DNA from: Tillus elongatus | Lineage: Eukaryota; Arthropoda; Insecta; Coleoptera; Cleridae | DNA: 64,000 nt | Direction: 5' to 3' | NCBI GenBank assembly: GCA_964006375.1 | Contig: OZ023267.1 | Location: 39,093,753 to 39,157,752, forward strand | In this document: piece by piece, positions 23,591 to 35,787 of the stretch | Position numbering within the stretch: the stretch's first letter is position 1 | Layout: the number at the start of each line of letters is the position of its first letter | Program-made: the position numbers and the translations under genes | Notes under the pieces: generated by a model | Databases searched by the model: none | Seen by the model: the letters and a program-made list of their open reading frames with translations, nothing else | What the model was told of the DNA's origin: nothing

Positions 23591-25537
23591 CCTCTTCATG
23601 AAATCGTTAACTTTGTTAACGTTAATATTTTTACATTTTGTTTCACTGTTAATTCACTGCAGGATATTCTGCCTTAAAGGAAGAGGGACGTCACAGACCC
23701 TGGTTATATGCCACCTCTACTATGTCACGTCATGGGCACGGACAATGTAAAGGTACTAAGTAAAGGCAATGCAACTAACTTACCTCTTCATAAAATTGTT
23801 TACTTTGGCAAAAGTATTAATATTTTTACATTTTGATTCACTGTTAATGCGCTGCATGATATTCTGCCTTAAAGGAAGAGGGACGTCCCAGACCTTGGTG
23901 ATATGCCACCTCTACTATGTCACGTCATGGGCACTGACAATGTAAAGGGACAAAGTAAAAGCAATGTAAATAACTCACCTCTTCATAAAATTGTTTACTT
24001 TGGTAAAAGTATTAATATTTTTTCCTTTTGTTTCACTTTTGATACGCTGCATGATATTCTGCCGTAAAGGAAAAGGGACGTCCCAGACCCTGGTGATGTG
24101 CCACCTCTACTATGTCACGTCATGGGCACGGACAATGTAAAGGTACAAAGTAAAGGCAATGTAACTAACTCACCTCTTCATTATATTGTTTACTTTGGCA
24201 AAAGTATTTATATTTTTTCATTTTGTTTCACTTTTAACGCGCTACATGATATTCTGCCGTAAAGGAAAAGGGACGCCCAGACCCCGATGACATGCCACCT
24301 CTACTATGCCACGTCATGGGCACGGACAATGTAAAGGTACAAAGTAAAATCAATATAACTAACTCACCTCTTCATTAAATTGTTCACTTTGGCAAAAGTA
24401 TTAATATTTTTTGATTATGTTTCACTTTTAACGCGCTGCATGATATTCTGCCGTAGAGGAAAAGGGACGTCCCAGACCCTGGTGATGTACCACCTCTACT
24501 ATGTCACGTCATGGGCACGGACAATGTAAAGGTACTAAGTAAAGGCAATGCAACTAACTTACCTCTTCATAAAATTGTTTACTTTGGCAAAAGTATTAAT
24601 ATTTTTTTCATTTTGTTTCACTTTTAATGCGCTGCATGATATTCTGCCGTAAAGGAAGGGGGACGTCCCAGACCTTGGTGATGTGCCACCTCTACTATGT
24701 CACGTCATGGGCATGGGCGATGTAATGGTATAAAGTAAAGGCAATGTAACTAACTCACCTCTTCATTAAATTGTTTACTTTGAGTATTAATATTTTTTCA
24801 TTTTGTTTAACTTTTAGTGCGCTGCATGATATTCTGCCGTAAAGGAAGAGGGACGTCCCAGACCCTGGTGATGTGCCACCTCTACTATGTAACGTCATGG
24901 GCACGGACAATGTAAATGTACAAAGTAAAGGCAATGTAACTAACGCACCTCTTCATAAAATTGTTTACTTTGGCAAAAGTATGAATATTTTTTCATTTTG
25001 TTTCACTTTTGATGCGCTGCATGATATTCTGCCGCAAAGGAAGATGGACGACCCAGACCCTAGTGATGTGCCACCTCCACTATGTCACGTCATGGGCACT
25101 GACAATGTAAAGGTACAAAGTAAAGGCAATGTAACTAACTCACCTCTTCATAAAATTGTTTACTTTGGTAAAAGTATTAATATTTTTTCATTTTGTTTCA
25201 CTTTTAATGCGCTGCATAATATTCTGCCGTAAAGGTAAAGGGTCGTCCCAGACCCTGGTGATGTGCCACCTCTACTATGTAACGTCATGGGCACGGCCAA
25301 CGGAAAGATACAAAGTTAAGGCAATGTGACTAACTCACCTCTTCATTAAATTGTTTACTTTGGCAAAATTATTAATATTATTTCATTTTCTTTCACTTTT
25401 AATGCGCTGCATCATATTCTGCGTAAAGGAAAAGGGACGACCCAGGCCTTGGTGAAGTTCCACCTCTACTATGTCACGTCATGGGCACTGACAATGTGAA
25501 GGTACAAAGTGAAAGCAACGTAACTAACTCACCTCTT
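23591..25537. repeat. ~194-bp satellite array, first block (10 units)
   Basis: Ten tandem units of 192-195 bp, each marked by CTCACCTCTTCATTAAATTG, TGATATTCTGCCGTAAAGG, GGGACGTCCCAGACCCTGG and TATGTCACGTCATGGGCACG. Each unit holds the 10-bp palindrome GGGACGTCCC. Across each junction CAAAGTAAA and TTTACTTTG can pair. Units differ by scattered substitutions. Open frames here (for example 24873-25232) merely span two units and are not genes. Confidence 0.95.
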
Positions 25538-26413
25538 CAGAAGCGGAGCGCGATAGATATGCTCTTGGCGCATATACCACGGAATTAGAAACATAGGTGT
25601 ACCCTATCCTGTCTGTGGCCAACAGACAGGATGTGAAGAGAAGTCCCAAGAAATGTGTGTATATCTGCTCGGATAGCCAGGCAGTCCTCCGGGCAGTCTG
25701 CGCGGCCAGAATCAGGTCTACACTGGTTCAGGAGTGCGCTGACGCCCTCAGAGGACTAGCCAGGACAAAGGAGGCACAACTAATGTGGGTTTCGAGTCAC
25801 TGTGGCGTAGCGGGGAATGAGGTGGCGAATAATCTCGCAAAGCTCGGTTCCCGGAGGCCGTTCTGTGGCCCGGAGCCGGCGATAGGTATAAGTAGGAAGA
25901 CAGTCTCTGTCGTCCTAGACAGGTGAAGCGAGGAAGCAATGAAGAGGCACTGGAGGGTCGGTTGGTGGCTGCAGGTAGGCGAGGGACTGCGTGGGGGGGG
26001 AGGCAGAGATAAAGCTGTCTGGCTACTCGGAAGGAGTCGACCTACGTTTCGCCGCATCCTTGGGGTGCTCACAGGCCACTGCGCCCTTAGAAGACACCTC
26101 ACATTGATAGGCGTAGAGAGAGATCCCATTTGCCAGAAATGCGGCGAGGATGAGGAAACGTCCTACCGCTACCTGTGCGAATGTGAGGCTTTTGGGAGTC
26201 TTCGAGCAGAATTGTTCGGATCGAGGACTCTGCAGAGGAATCAGGTAAGTACCGTCCAATTGAAGACCGTCACGGCCTTCATCTCGAGGTCGATGCGGAT
26301 TGGCGACAGAACCGAGGAGGAGTAGAGAATAGTTGCTGGGTTGCTCGGGTTGGCAAAAAGGGCCCATGGTGGCCTACTTGCTTGGCGTTGGCCTCCCCAC
26401 CACTGCTACTACT
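25538..26413 (+). mobile_element. 5'-truncated non-LTR retrotransposon inserted in the satellite, with 15-bp target duplication
   Basis: The 876-bp insertion is much more GC-rich than its surroundings. It splits the array and is bracketed by ACTAACTCACCTCTT (25523-25537 and 26414-26428). Its 3' end is a short CTACTACTA-type tail. It contains the RNase H and C-terminal cysteine region of a LINE ORF2. Confidence 0.88.
25543..26325 (+). pseudogene. LINE ORF2 C-terminus: RNase H domain and cysteine motif
   Basis: A single frame reads RNase H-like YALGAYTTELET*VYPIL, then CVYICSDSQAVLRAV (catalytic D) and MWVSSHCGVAGNEVANNLAK (the usual GNExAD has N for D). After SRRPFCGPEPAIGISRK there is a TGA at 25924-25926, and the same frame resumes with …RRILGVLTGHCALRRHLTLIGV…CQKCGEDEETSYRYLCECEAFGSLR, the C-terminal zinc-knuckle-like motif. 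Stops lie at about 25594 and 25924. The layout suits RNase H-bearing clades (I/LOA/R1-like). RT and endonuclease are missing through 5' truncation. Confidence 0.85.
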
Positions 26414-29140
26414 ACTAACTCACCTCTTTATTAAATTGTTTACTTTTTGTTTCACAGTTAATGCGTTGCATGATATTCTGCCGTAAAGGAAGAGGGACGT
26501 CCCAGACTCTGGTGATGTGCCACCTCTACTATATCACGTCATGGACACGGACAATGTAAAGGTACAAAGTCAAGGCAATGTAACTAACTCACCTCTTCAG
26601 TAAATTGTTTACTTTGGCAAAAGTAATTATATGTTTTCATTTTGTTTCACTTTTAATGCGCTGCATGATAATCTGCCGTAAAGGAACAGGGACGACCCGG
26701 ACCCTGATGATGTGCCACCTCTACTATGTCACGTCATGGGCATTGACAATGTAAAGGTGCAAAGTAAAAGTAATGTAACTAACTCACCTCTTCATTAAAT
26801 TGTTTACTCTGGCAAAAGTATTAATATTTTTTTCATTTTGTTTCACTTTTAACGCGTTGCATGATATTCTGCCGTAAAGGAAGAGGGACGTCCCAGACCC
26901 TGGTGACGTGCCACTTCTACTATGTTACATCATGGGCATGGACAATGTAAAGGTACAAAGTAAAGGCAATGTAACTAACTCACCTCTTCATTAAATTGTT
27001 TACTTTAGCAAAAGTATTAATATTTTTTCATTTTGTTTCACTTTTAACGCGCTGAATGATATTCTGCCGTAAAGGAAGAGGGACGACCCTGGCCCTGGTG
27101 ATGTGCCACCTCTACTATGTCACGTCATGGGCACTGACAATGTGAAGGTACAAAGTGAAGGCAATGTAACTAACTCACCTCTTCATTAAATTGTTTACTT
27201 TGGCAAAAGTATTAATATTTTTTTCATTTTGTTTCACTTTTAATGCGCTACATAATATTCTGCCGTAAAGGAAGAGGGACGTCCCAGACCCTGGTGATGT
27301 GCCACCTCTACTATGTAACGTCATGGGCATGGACTATGTAATGGTACAAAGTAAAGGCAATGTAACTAACTCACCTCTTCATTAAATTGTTTACTTTGGC
27401 AAAAGTATTAATATTTTTTCATTTTGTTTCACTTCTAATGCGCTGCATGATATTCTGCCGTAAGGGAAGAGGGACGTCCCAGACCCTGGTAATGTGCCAC
27501 CTCTACTATGTAACGTCATGGGCACGGACGATGTAATGGTACAAAGTAAAGGCAATGTAACTAACTCACCTCTTTATTAAATTGTTTACTTTGGCAAAAG
27601 TATTAATATTTTTTTCATTTTGTTTCACTTTTAATGCGCTGCATGATATTCTGCCGTAAAGGAAAAGGGACGTCCCAGACCCTGGTGATGTGCCACCTCA
27701 ACTATGTAACGTCATGGGCACGGACAATGTAAAGGTACATAGTAAAGGCAATGTGACTAACTCACGTCTTCATTAAATTGTTTACTTTGGCAAAAGTATG
27801 AATATTTTTTCATTTTGTTTCACTGTTGATGCGTTGCATGACACCCTGCCGTAAAGGAAGAGGGACGTCCCAGACCCTGGTGATGTGCCACCTCTACTAT
27901 GTCACGTCATGGGCACGGACAATGTAAAGGTACTAAGTAAAGGCAATGTAACTAACTTACCTCTTCATAAAATTGTTTACTTTGGCAAAAGTATTAATAT
28001 TTTTTTCATTTTGTTTCACTTGTAATGCGCTACATAATATTCTGCCGTAAAGGAAGAGGGACGTCCCACCCTGGTGACGTGCCACCTCTACTATGTCACG
28101 TCGTGGGCACGGACAATGTAATGGTACAAAGTAAAGGCAATGTAACTAACTCACCTCTTCATTAAATTGTTTACTTTGGCAAAAGTATTAATATTTTTTC
28201 ATTTTGCTTTACTTTTAATGCGCTGCGCGATATTCTGCCGTTAAGGAAAAGGGACGTCCCAGACCCTGGTGATGTGCCACCTCTACTATGTCACGTCATG
28301 GGCACTGACAATGTAATGGTACAAAGTAAAGGCAATGTAACTAACTCACCTCTTCATTAAATTTTTTACTTTGGCAAAATATTTATATTTTTTAATTTTG
28401 TTTCACTTTTAATGCGCTGCATGATATTCTGCCGTAAAGGAAGAGGGACGACCCAGACCCTCGTGACGTGCCACCTCTACTATGTCACGTCATGGGCACT
28501 GACAATGTGAAGGTACAAAGTGAAGGCAATGTAACTAACTCACCTCTTCATTAAATTGTTTACTTTGGCAAAAGTATTATTATTATTTCATTTTGTTTCA
28601 CTGTTAATGAGCTGCATGATATTTTGCCTTAAAGGAAGAGGGACGTCACAAACCCTGGTGATATGCCACCTCTACTATGTCACGTCATGGGCACTGACAA
28701 TGTAAAGGTACAAAGCAAAAGCAATGTGACTAACTCACCTCTTCATTAAATTGTTTACTTTGACAAAAGTATTAATATTTTTACATTTTGTGTCACTGTT
28801 AATGCGCTGCATGATAATTTTCCTTAAAGGAAGAGGGACGTCCCAGACCGTGGTGACGTGCCACCTCTACTATGTCACGTCATGGGGACGGACAATGTAA
28901 AGGTACAAAGTAAAGGCAATGTAACTAACTCACCTCTTCATTAAATTGTTTACTTTGGCAAAATATTAATATTTTTTTCATTTTGTTTCACTTTCAACGC
29001 GCTGCATGATATTCTGACGTAAAGCAAGAGGGACGCCCAGACGCTGGTGACGTGCCAGCTCTTCTATTTCACGTCATGGGCACGGACAATGTAAAGGTAC
29101 AAAGTAAATGGCAACGTAACCAACTCACCTCTTCATTAAA
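26414..29140. repeat. ~194-bp satellite array, second block (about 14 units)
   Basis: Continuation of the same array, starting with the duplicated target site. The first unit has an internal deletion of about 27 bp (GTTTACTTTTTGTTTCACAG). The last unit breaks off after CCTCTTCATTAAATT at about 29142. Confidence 0.95.
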
Positions 29141-29182
29141 TTAAAGACTTAGACGTTTGTGTATGCATAATCTCACTCTCCA

Positions 29183-29640
29183 TCACTGTTTTTCGTTAAC
29201 TGGCTTGGTCTTCCACTCTAGTACCTGTTGTTTTGAGGTGGCAAACGCGGTGAGAGGGCAAAAGGTCTTATCGGCTGGTCTTAATGGCATGGCTATTTCA
29301 TCAGCTTCGATAACAGCTATATGCCTATCCCGCGTTTCATAAAAATATATTCTTGGGTTTTTCGGTTGCTTATGGTGCCGAACACGCGTCTGGAATTCCC
29401 CTGCCTCCGAACTTCTGCGGAAGATGGAATATTTCAATGTAAGATCTTGGATAGTGAGCCTGGTGGTTTCTAAATTCCTTCCTTGTTTTTGAATTCAGTT
29501 CATTTGGATTAGCGCAAGTCCATTTCACTATACCTAAGCTGTAGGTTATGGCAGTCGTTGCATAGGTGTTGACTGCTTTTGCCATGTTTCTCGCCGACAG
29601 TTTAGTACGGAAAACTGAGCGAATTATTTTATGGCAGGTG
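29183..29640 (-). pseudogene. Non-LTR retrotransposon ORF2 fragment (post-RT region)
   Basis: On the minus strand: LSARNMAKAVNTYATTAITYSLGIVKWT…RKEFRNHQAHYPRSYIEIFHLPQKFGGRGIPD. After a frameshift at about 29400 it continues RIYFYETRDRHIAVIEADEIAMPLRPADK…QQVLEWKTKP. The INTYAxPxLTYSFGxxKW…LPRxxGGRGL pattern is typical of the region downstream of RT in some LINE clades. No RT or endonuclease remains. Confidence 0.65.
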
Positions 29641-29853
29641 TCTTTAGTTGCTTGTTTTGCCTTATGATGGTCTATATACCTTGCCTAAAGGTACCCCAGA
29701 TATACGTTATTTGTCTTTATTCTTCATTCTTTCAATGATTTCCTGATTCCTATAACTCTCATATTCATCATGTCTTGTCGATTTGTCCTTCTTCATCCTG
29801 CTAATGTTGAATTTTTGTAATACAAGTTTTATTTGGATATCACTGCTGCAAAT
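29641..29853. other. No gene recognised
   Basis: Short spacer between LINE and SINE fragments, with no identifiable feature. Confidence 0.4.
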
Positions 29854-29985
29854 GTCCTGGGTTCGACTCCCAGTAAGCGATCATTTCACTTTTTCAATGC
29901 ATACTTGTAAATTAACATCAACCGAGAGTGTGACATTATGTTTGAGCAAGTTGAATGTCTGCACGTCCCGCCATTAGACAATGTA
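29854..29985 (+). repeat. tRNA-derived SINE fragment
   Basis: Has the B box GGTTCGACTCC (29860-29870) followed by TAAATTAACATCAACCGAGA and GACATTATGTTTGAGCAAGT, matching the body of the SINEs at 38911 and 40316. The A box region is lost. Confidence 0.65.
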
Positions 29986-30215
29986 CATGTTTGTAAACAG
30001 CTTCGAATTCTGCATGACCTTGAAAATTTAACCAACTCTCCATTTTTAACAATAACTTAGATATAGGTTGTAGATTTGTAGATTGTTTTAATCAGTCGTA
30101 TAGGCGCTTGGACTCTGAGCGCTTCGATCCCAATGGGCCTTTTGTGCACGACTCTTTTAACATTTACCCAAAATGTTCACACTTTTCATATATTCCCTAT
30201 CTTTTTGGGAGCCAT

Positions 30216-30790
30216 TTAACCTATTTTCTGGGTTACTAAAGTCGCCCATCTAAGGTATTTTAGCATTTTCAGAACTAAGCCATGCAGTTGCATAGCAAAT
30301 AAATGTTCTGTTGTTTCTGCTTCTTTGGTGTAATATCTGCACTTCTCACTGTCCACCTTACCTAGTTTCATAAGGCGACACCTTACTGGGGATTGCTCTG
30401 TAAAAACTCGTGTGATTGTTTTTAAGTCGTTCCTGTTCAATTAAAAAAACAGTTCAGAATTCTCTATTGATGAACCGTTTAGCCTAAATGGTGTATTCAT
30501 CCAGTTTGACAACTTTTGGATCATCTCTCAGGTATCAAGTACATTTCTTACATGGCTTTTTGTGAATCCATAATAGGGCTCTGGATCATAAAATGACATT
30601 GTTAGTGCCCTTTTGATAGAGCTATCTGCTCCGTTATTTCCTTCAATGCCTTGATGCCCTTGTATCCACATCAAAGTTATTTTGTTGCCCGTAGCCAGTT
30701 GCTTCCAGGATTTCTTTGCAGTCGCAGGTCAGTTTGACCTCGGTTTTGAATGCTCTCTCTTTCTTCTGAGTAATAGGGGTCTCGAGTGTT
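30216..30790 (-). pseudogene. LINE ORF2 tail with RNase H remnant
   Basis: Minus-strand reading gives KKSWKQLATGNKITLMWIQGHQGIEGNNGADSSIKRALTM…FYDPEPYYGFTKSHVRNVLDT, then after a break LNRNDLKTITRVFTEQSPVRCRLMKLGKVDSEKCRYYTKEAETTEHLF. These are the last RNase H motif and the C-terminal cysteine region. The same family is present on the plus strand at 44806-45900 (WLQGQQGLKENEGADSLPKM…FYGPEPYCGLTNSHIRN). Confidence 0.75.
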
Positions 30791-30799
30791 TCAATATTT

Positions 30800-31720
30800 A
30801 TAAACACACTGTGGACCGCAGGTATGGAATAAAATTAATTATTCGAAGATAAATGTTTTTTATGAAAAACGTTTGGACACGTCTATTTTTTTGTTTGATT
30901 CAACACCACCATCATGGACTATATAATAAGTGTGAATTTAAGAATAAACGGTTTAAGTTTTATAGTCAGTCATTAAAGTTCCATCCTGTGTAGCGGTCTA
31001 TGATTTTTGATCCCAAAATTTTAGTACCATCATAAAAAAGATATGCTCTTTGAATTTCCGTCGAAGGAAAAAACAAGGGGTGGGAAGGAAATGGTAAAGA
31101 GTGAAAATTACAAACTAATACTACAAGGTGTGAAACAATAAAAAATGTTCATCCCAGCTTTTTGCATAGAAAGCACTTCTCCAATTATGAATTTTATTCC
31201 ATAACTGCGGTCCAGACCGTATATATGTTTTTTTTTCACTATTATCTATAAAAATATAGCTTAGTTAGAAGAAAAAAATGTAGATACATTTAAAAACGTA
31301 AGTTATGCCGCATATAACACAGCGCGTAACAAAGCTCTTTAGCATCCTTGGTGGGTGATTTTAGTGCTACTTAAGCCACGCCACGGCAATGACTTGCAGG
31401 AACCATAAATCATACTCGCGTACGCGTATAGTTCCTGCAAGAGTAACAAGCCACCTTCAACAGATATTGCAGTTTACTGTTCCGAATCGTTCACGTCAAT
31501 ACGTCATCATTCACCCATAATGAGAAGTTTTATTTACTTTGTTAACAAGTTTTCAAAAGCAATTAATAATAATCAACCCGTCCATACCAATACATACCGA
31601 GCCCGAGATATATAATAGCTTTAGAGTGAGTGATGGTACCTCTGAGAGTTTATTACAGAAACAGGTAAAAATTATTTTAAATACCGATATAAAAATTACA
31701 GTTCAAATAAAGCCGCGAAG
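30800..31720. other. No gene recognised
   Basis: Mixed-composition sequence without an open frame of note. It contains GCGTTATGGTAGCAAACG just downstream (31737), a lone end of the MITE family. Confidence 0.4.
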
Positions 31721-31795
31721 GTCCAGGCCCTGCTAATGCGTTATGGTAGCAAACGTTCAGAAAAACTTCCCAATTCTAATAAATCATTAATTATT

Positions 31796-31956
31796 CTTGC
31801 CCTTACTTTGTAAAACCGTCCCATCCTACAAGAAAAGAGAAAGCAATTCTCATATGAGATGTTGTCAAACAGCAAAATCGGTTACAGAGAAAAAGCCAGA
31901 CAACTAGTCTCTACGTCTGTATTTAGTATGAAACGTTTTCCCCAACTAAGGGCAAG
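31796..31956. repeat. Penelope pseudo-LTR relic
   Basis: Inverted ends CTTGCCCTTACTTTG / CAACTAAGGGCAAG. The interior has GTCTCTACGTCTGTATTTAG and a broken hammerhead-like core (AGCAAAATCGGTTAC where GCGAAACCGGT is expected). It matches 38.7 kb and the termini of the element at 20731-22690. Confidence 0.6.
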
Positions 31957-32273
31957 AAGGGATAACGAATTGAATAAGTCTCTTATTAAAGAGCTTGCTT
32001 ATTTCTAGTAAATGAATTATCTAACAGCCTAGAATCTCTATTTTGATTCATAACTAGGTATGTAAAGCAGCATGTGTACAAAATGGTATCAAAATAGCAT
32101 TATTTTCCTCTAGATAACAATCTTTATGGAAAATGCTTAGGTAATTATTTTGAGGACAAACTGGTTTAATTCGGCTGACTAACTCGTCTAAGAGAAAAGA
32201 AAGACTCACGCCAAATTTGATCAAAACCGTTCATTTAGTTCATTTATTTTTAATGTTCTCGATCAAATATTTA

Positions 32274-32473
<200 letters not shown>

Positions 32474-32700
32474 GGTGGCGCATTGAAACCGAAACAAACC
32501 GATTTGCGTCCAGAGAAATTTATTTTTAAGAAACGCTGAAACACGTCAATTTTAATATTGAGAGGGACATGTCTTGACATAAAACTCAACTTTGTCACAT
32601 CAACCCCTTAAGGGTGGTGATAACAACCCTTATATTTTGAATAGGGAATATGGGTTGAGTGTTGCATCATTTGAAACCTCTTTCTTTTCTGAATTCACTT
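32474..32700. repeat. Solo terminus of a mariner-like element
   Basis: Begins GGGTGGCGCATTGAAACCG at the edge of a TA tract. CGATTTGCGTCC and AAGAAACGCTGAAACACGTC onward match 35788-36000, the left end of the mariner pseudogene element. No transposase follows here. Confidence 0.65.
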
Positions 32701-32939
32701 ACTGATGCCAGGGCAGGTCAGAAAAGTCAGTTGATAGGATTTTTTGTAACATCACGTTAGGTAGGCCTTTTATTTCGTTAAAACAACAAAAAAGTCATCC
32801 AATTTTTTACTGTCGCGAGACGCTTGTTTAATTTGACAGTAGGCTTGATTCCCAGTGTGACAGGTAATATATTCATGTCAATGTAAAACACATATTACTC
32901 TATGGTCGAACATATGTATGTATACGGATGGGTTCATAC

Positions 32940-33760
32940 GTTCATACTAAATATTAAACTTCATTTTTAGTGAATTTCTTAAAAAAAGAGATACAGACTT
33001 TTGAATGAAAAAAAAATTATTCAAATTTGCGCTAATTAGGCCCCCTAGAACACATATCCGGGGTCAATTTGAATTTTTATATGTTTATATATGTATATAC
33101 CAATAACTCAAAAAATAATGGGCCAGGCCTGATCAAATTTGGTTAGTACCTTCCTTTTGCAAGTGGCTTAGATAAGTTCGTTAGCCAGGAAAATCGGGCC
33201 ACGTTTTCCCGCAAAATTTTGTGTTTTCTTTCTAAAAAACATTATATCTCCAGAAATAACAACGTAAGGGTAACCAAATTTGGTACACGTATTTGCGTTA
33301 TAGTGAACCATGAACCAAAATTCAGATCTCTAAGTTTAAGGACAAAAAAGTGATAGGCAGTTAAAGAAAAAAAAATGGAGTTTTCCTCAAAACGTCAAAG
33401 TCGCAATTTGAAACGTCAAAGTCGCAATTTGAAACGTCAAAATTGGCAATGTTTAGGCAAAGAAGGTGAAACAAATACGGATTGTGAAAAGAAAATGTTG
33501 CAAGAAGAGTGTTCTCCGAACCCTTAGGTTTCAGCTTCCACCGTCATTGCCCTTCATTTTACTAAAATATGTACAAAAAATTCATTTCAAATAGACCCTT
33601 TCTCTGATGCTTTGGCTGTTGGTTTAGATAAGTTGATGCTTTCACCGTAGCTTTAGTGAAGTTTATGGTTTAACGGTCTATAATTTTAAGCTAATTTTCG
33701 TAGAACAAATTCGAGAATTTTTGCGTCTCTTATCGAAATATGATGCATGTTTGTAAGAAA
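32940..33760 (+). repeat. Mosaic repeat modules A and B
   Basis: Module A with CACATATCCGGGGTCAATTT, a very short TA stretch (33082-33100), then module B (AATAACTCAAAAAATAATGG; a tandem duplication of ACGTCAAAGTCGCAATTTGA at 33399-33440). It is followed by the MITE at 33761. Confidence 0.7.
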
Positions 33761-34043
33761 CTGGGCGCAGTAAGTGCGTTTTGGTAGCGGATTTTCATTA
33801 CACCCTTCAAATTTCATAACTCAATTATGTTAACGTAAGGTTTGTTGGCTAGGACACCAACATTTAAGTTTAGTTTCAGAAAATGTTTGTACATTTTCAA
33901 ACAATAAGTAATTTTGATAAATAATAGTACATTGTTTCTACTACCTAGGCTATACCGGTAATCAGATTGATGCCCTGCTTGTATTTGCTATTAAAAACAT
34001 TTTTATAAAAATTCACTTCCATAACGCACTTGCTGCGTCCAGA
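33761..34043. mobile_element. MITE of the GACGCAGCAAGTGCGTT family
   Basis: Ends CTGGGCGCAGTAAGTGCG and CGCACTTGCTGCGTCCAGAC. The core has TTGTTGGCTAGGACACCAAC and TAGGCTATACCGGTAATCAG. Confidence 0.75.
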
Positions 34044-34622
34044 CTTTTTTTTTGCTTATACTTTTCCGTAGCATGATAATAGCAAAACTTAATTGTAAAA
34101 AATTAAAAAGTGCCTTACGTAGAGAGTAAATTCCGCTCTGGCCAGGTAGTAGGTAGTAGTATTTAAAATAGTAAATAAGAAAGGACGGTAGCTGCGGCAC
34201 GAGTCATCTGGCCACGACCGAGATTAGCCCTAAACCATGTGCAAGTCATGCTGAACGGGCTGTAGTGCGGTAGTAGTGGCGTACGCCCAACAAACCTGAG
34301 GCGACAATACTGGCGTTAACATTATGAATGTACTCATTCCGATTACAACCAGTGCTACTGTGTGTGTGTCTAACATTATGACAGAACTATGTAATTAAAT
34401 AATTAGAACGTAACGCACAGTGCTTGATATAGCTATTCCACCTACTGGATATACACATATGGCAACATGCTAATTACCTGGGTGTTTTGATAAAAGTAAC
34501 AATGGAAATTTATGCAGGTGTTGCTGAAATACAAATAATAACACAAACACAAACAAGTAATTTGTTATGTCAGCTTATTTCAGGTAATATCAGTTTAGTT
34601 AAGCTAGATTAGAAGTAAAAAT
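34044..34622. other. No gene recognised
   Basis: Between two MITE copies. No coding signal or recognisable repeat. Confidence 0.4.
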
Positions 34623-34932
34623 TCTGCACGCAGCAAGTGCGTTATGGAAGTGAATTTTCATTAAAATGTTTTTAATAGCAAATATATCTATCTAATGCAA
34701 GCAGGCACCAATATGGTTACTGCGGTATAGCCTATATAGTACAAACAATGTACTATATTTTATGAAAATAACCTATTGTTTGAAAATGTACAAAAATTTT
34801 CGAAAAATAAACTTAAAATGTTTTCGAGAAAACTGGTTATCTAGCCAACAAACCTTGGGTTAATAGCAAATTGAGGTATTTAAATTTTAAGCACTTAATC
34901 TAATTCGCTACCAAAACGCACTTACTGCGTCT
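34623..34932. mobile_element. MITE of the GACGCAGCAAGTGCGTT family
   Basis: Ends TCTGCACGCAGCAAGTGCG and CGCACTTACTGCGTCTCC. The core has GCGGTATAGCCTATATAGTA and TTCGAGAAAACTGGTTATCT. Confidence 0.75.
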
Positions 34933-35785
34933 CCATTTTTTTCTTACAAACATGCATCATATTTCGATAAAGAATGCAATAATATGAAAGTGTTCGAAAA
35001 ATAATTGTAGGTATCACCAATGACTTATGGGCCACCCTGTTATTATGAAAATAGTTTTACAAGCTGCAGCTAAAGACGCCCTATAATTAACGTATAGAAC
35101 TTTTTCTCGGATCTTGTATAATAACAATTATATTGAGCTTTACTGAAGAAATGCGTCACCCTGTATATATGTAAATATATTAGAACTGAAACTAAACCCG
35201 GATATGGATTCTAGGTGGCCTAGTTTGCGCTCATTTGAAGAAATATTTGTATAATTCAAACGTCGCTACCGCCAAAGCATCAGAGAAGGGGTCTAATTGA
35301 GATTAAATTTCTGGAAACATTTTAGTAAAATGAAGGACAATGGCGGTTGAAGCTGAAACTGAAGGGTTTGCACAACACTCTTCTTGTGACATTTTTTTAC
35401 ATGATCCGTATTTGTTTCAGGTTCTTGCCTAAATGTTGCCAATTTTAACAATTCAAATCGCGGCTTTGACGTTTTGAGAAAAACGCCAAATAATTTTTCT
35501 TTAAATGCCTATAACTTTTTTGTCTTTAAACTTACAGACCTAGATTGTGGTACGTAGTTCACACTTTATAATACAAAGACGCGTACCAAATTTCGTTGCC
35601 TTACTTTGTTATTTCCAGAGATATAATTCTTTTCCGAAAGAAAACACAATATTTTCCGGAAAAATATTTGCCGATCTTCCTGGCTAAAGAGCTTATCTAA
35701 GCCACTTGCAAAAGGAAGGCACTCAGAAGATTTGATCAAAATCGGCTCATTATTTTTTGAGTTATCGGTGTGATACATACATATA
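34933..35785 (-). repeat. Mosaic repeat modules C, A and B, reverse orientation
   Basis: Contains GACTTATGGGCCACCCTG and GCGTCACCCTGTATATATG (module C), AACCCGGATATGGATTCTAG (module A), then reversed module B ending TTTTTTGAGTTATCGGTGTG (about 35755). Confidence 0.7.
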
Positions 35786-35787
35786 CC

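Noticed and set aside
24873..25232. 119-codon open frame in the satellite
   Set aside because: It spans two tandem units, and the same sequence is closed in other units.
25748..26367. Minus-strand frames of 63-114 codons
   Set aside because: Shadows of the GC-rich LINE RNase H region on the plus strand.
23591..29140. CRISPR-like array
   Set aside because: Units are ~194 bp of continuous homologous sequence without unique spacers, in a eukaryotic context.
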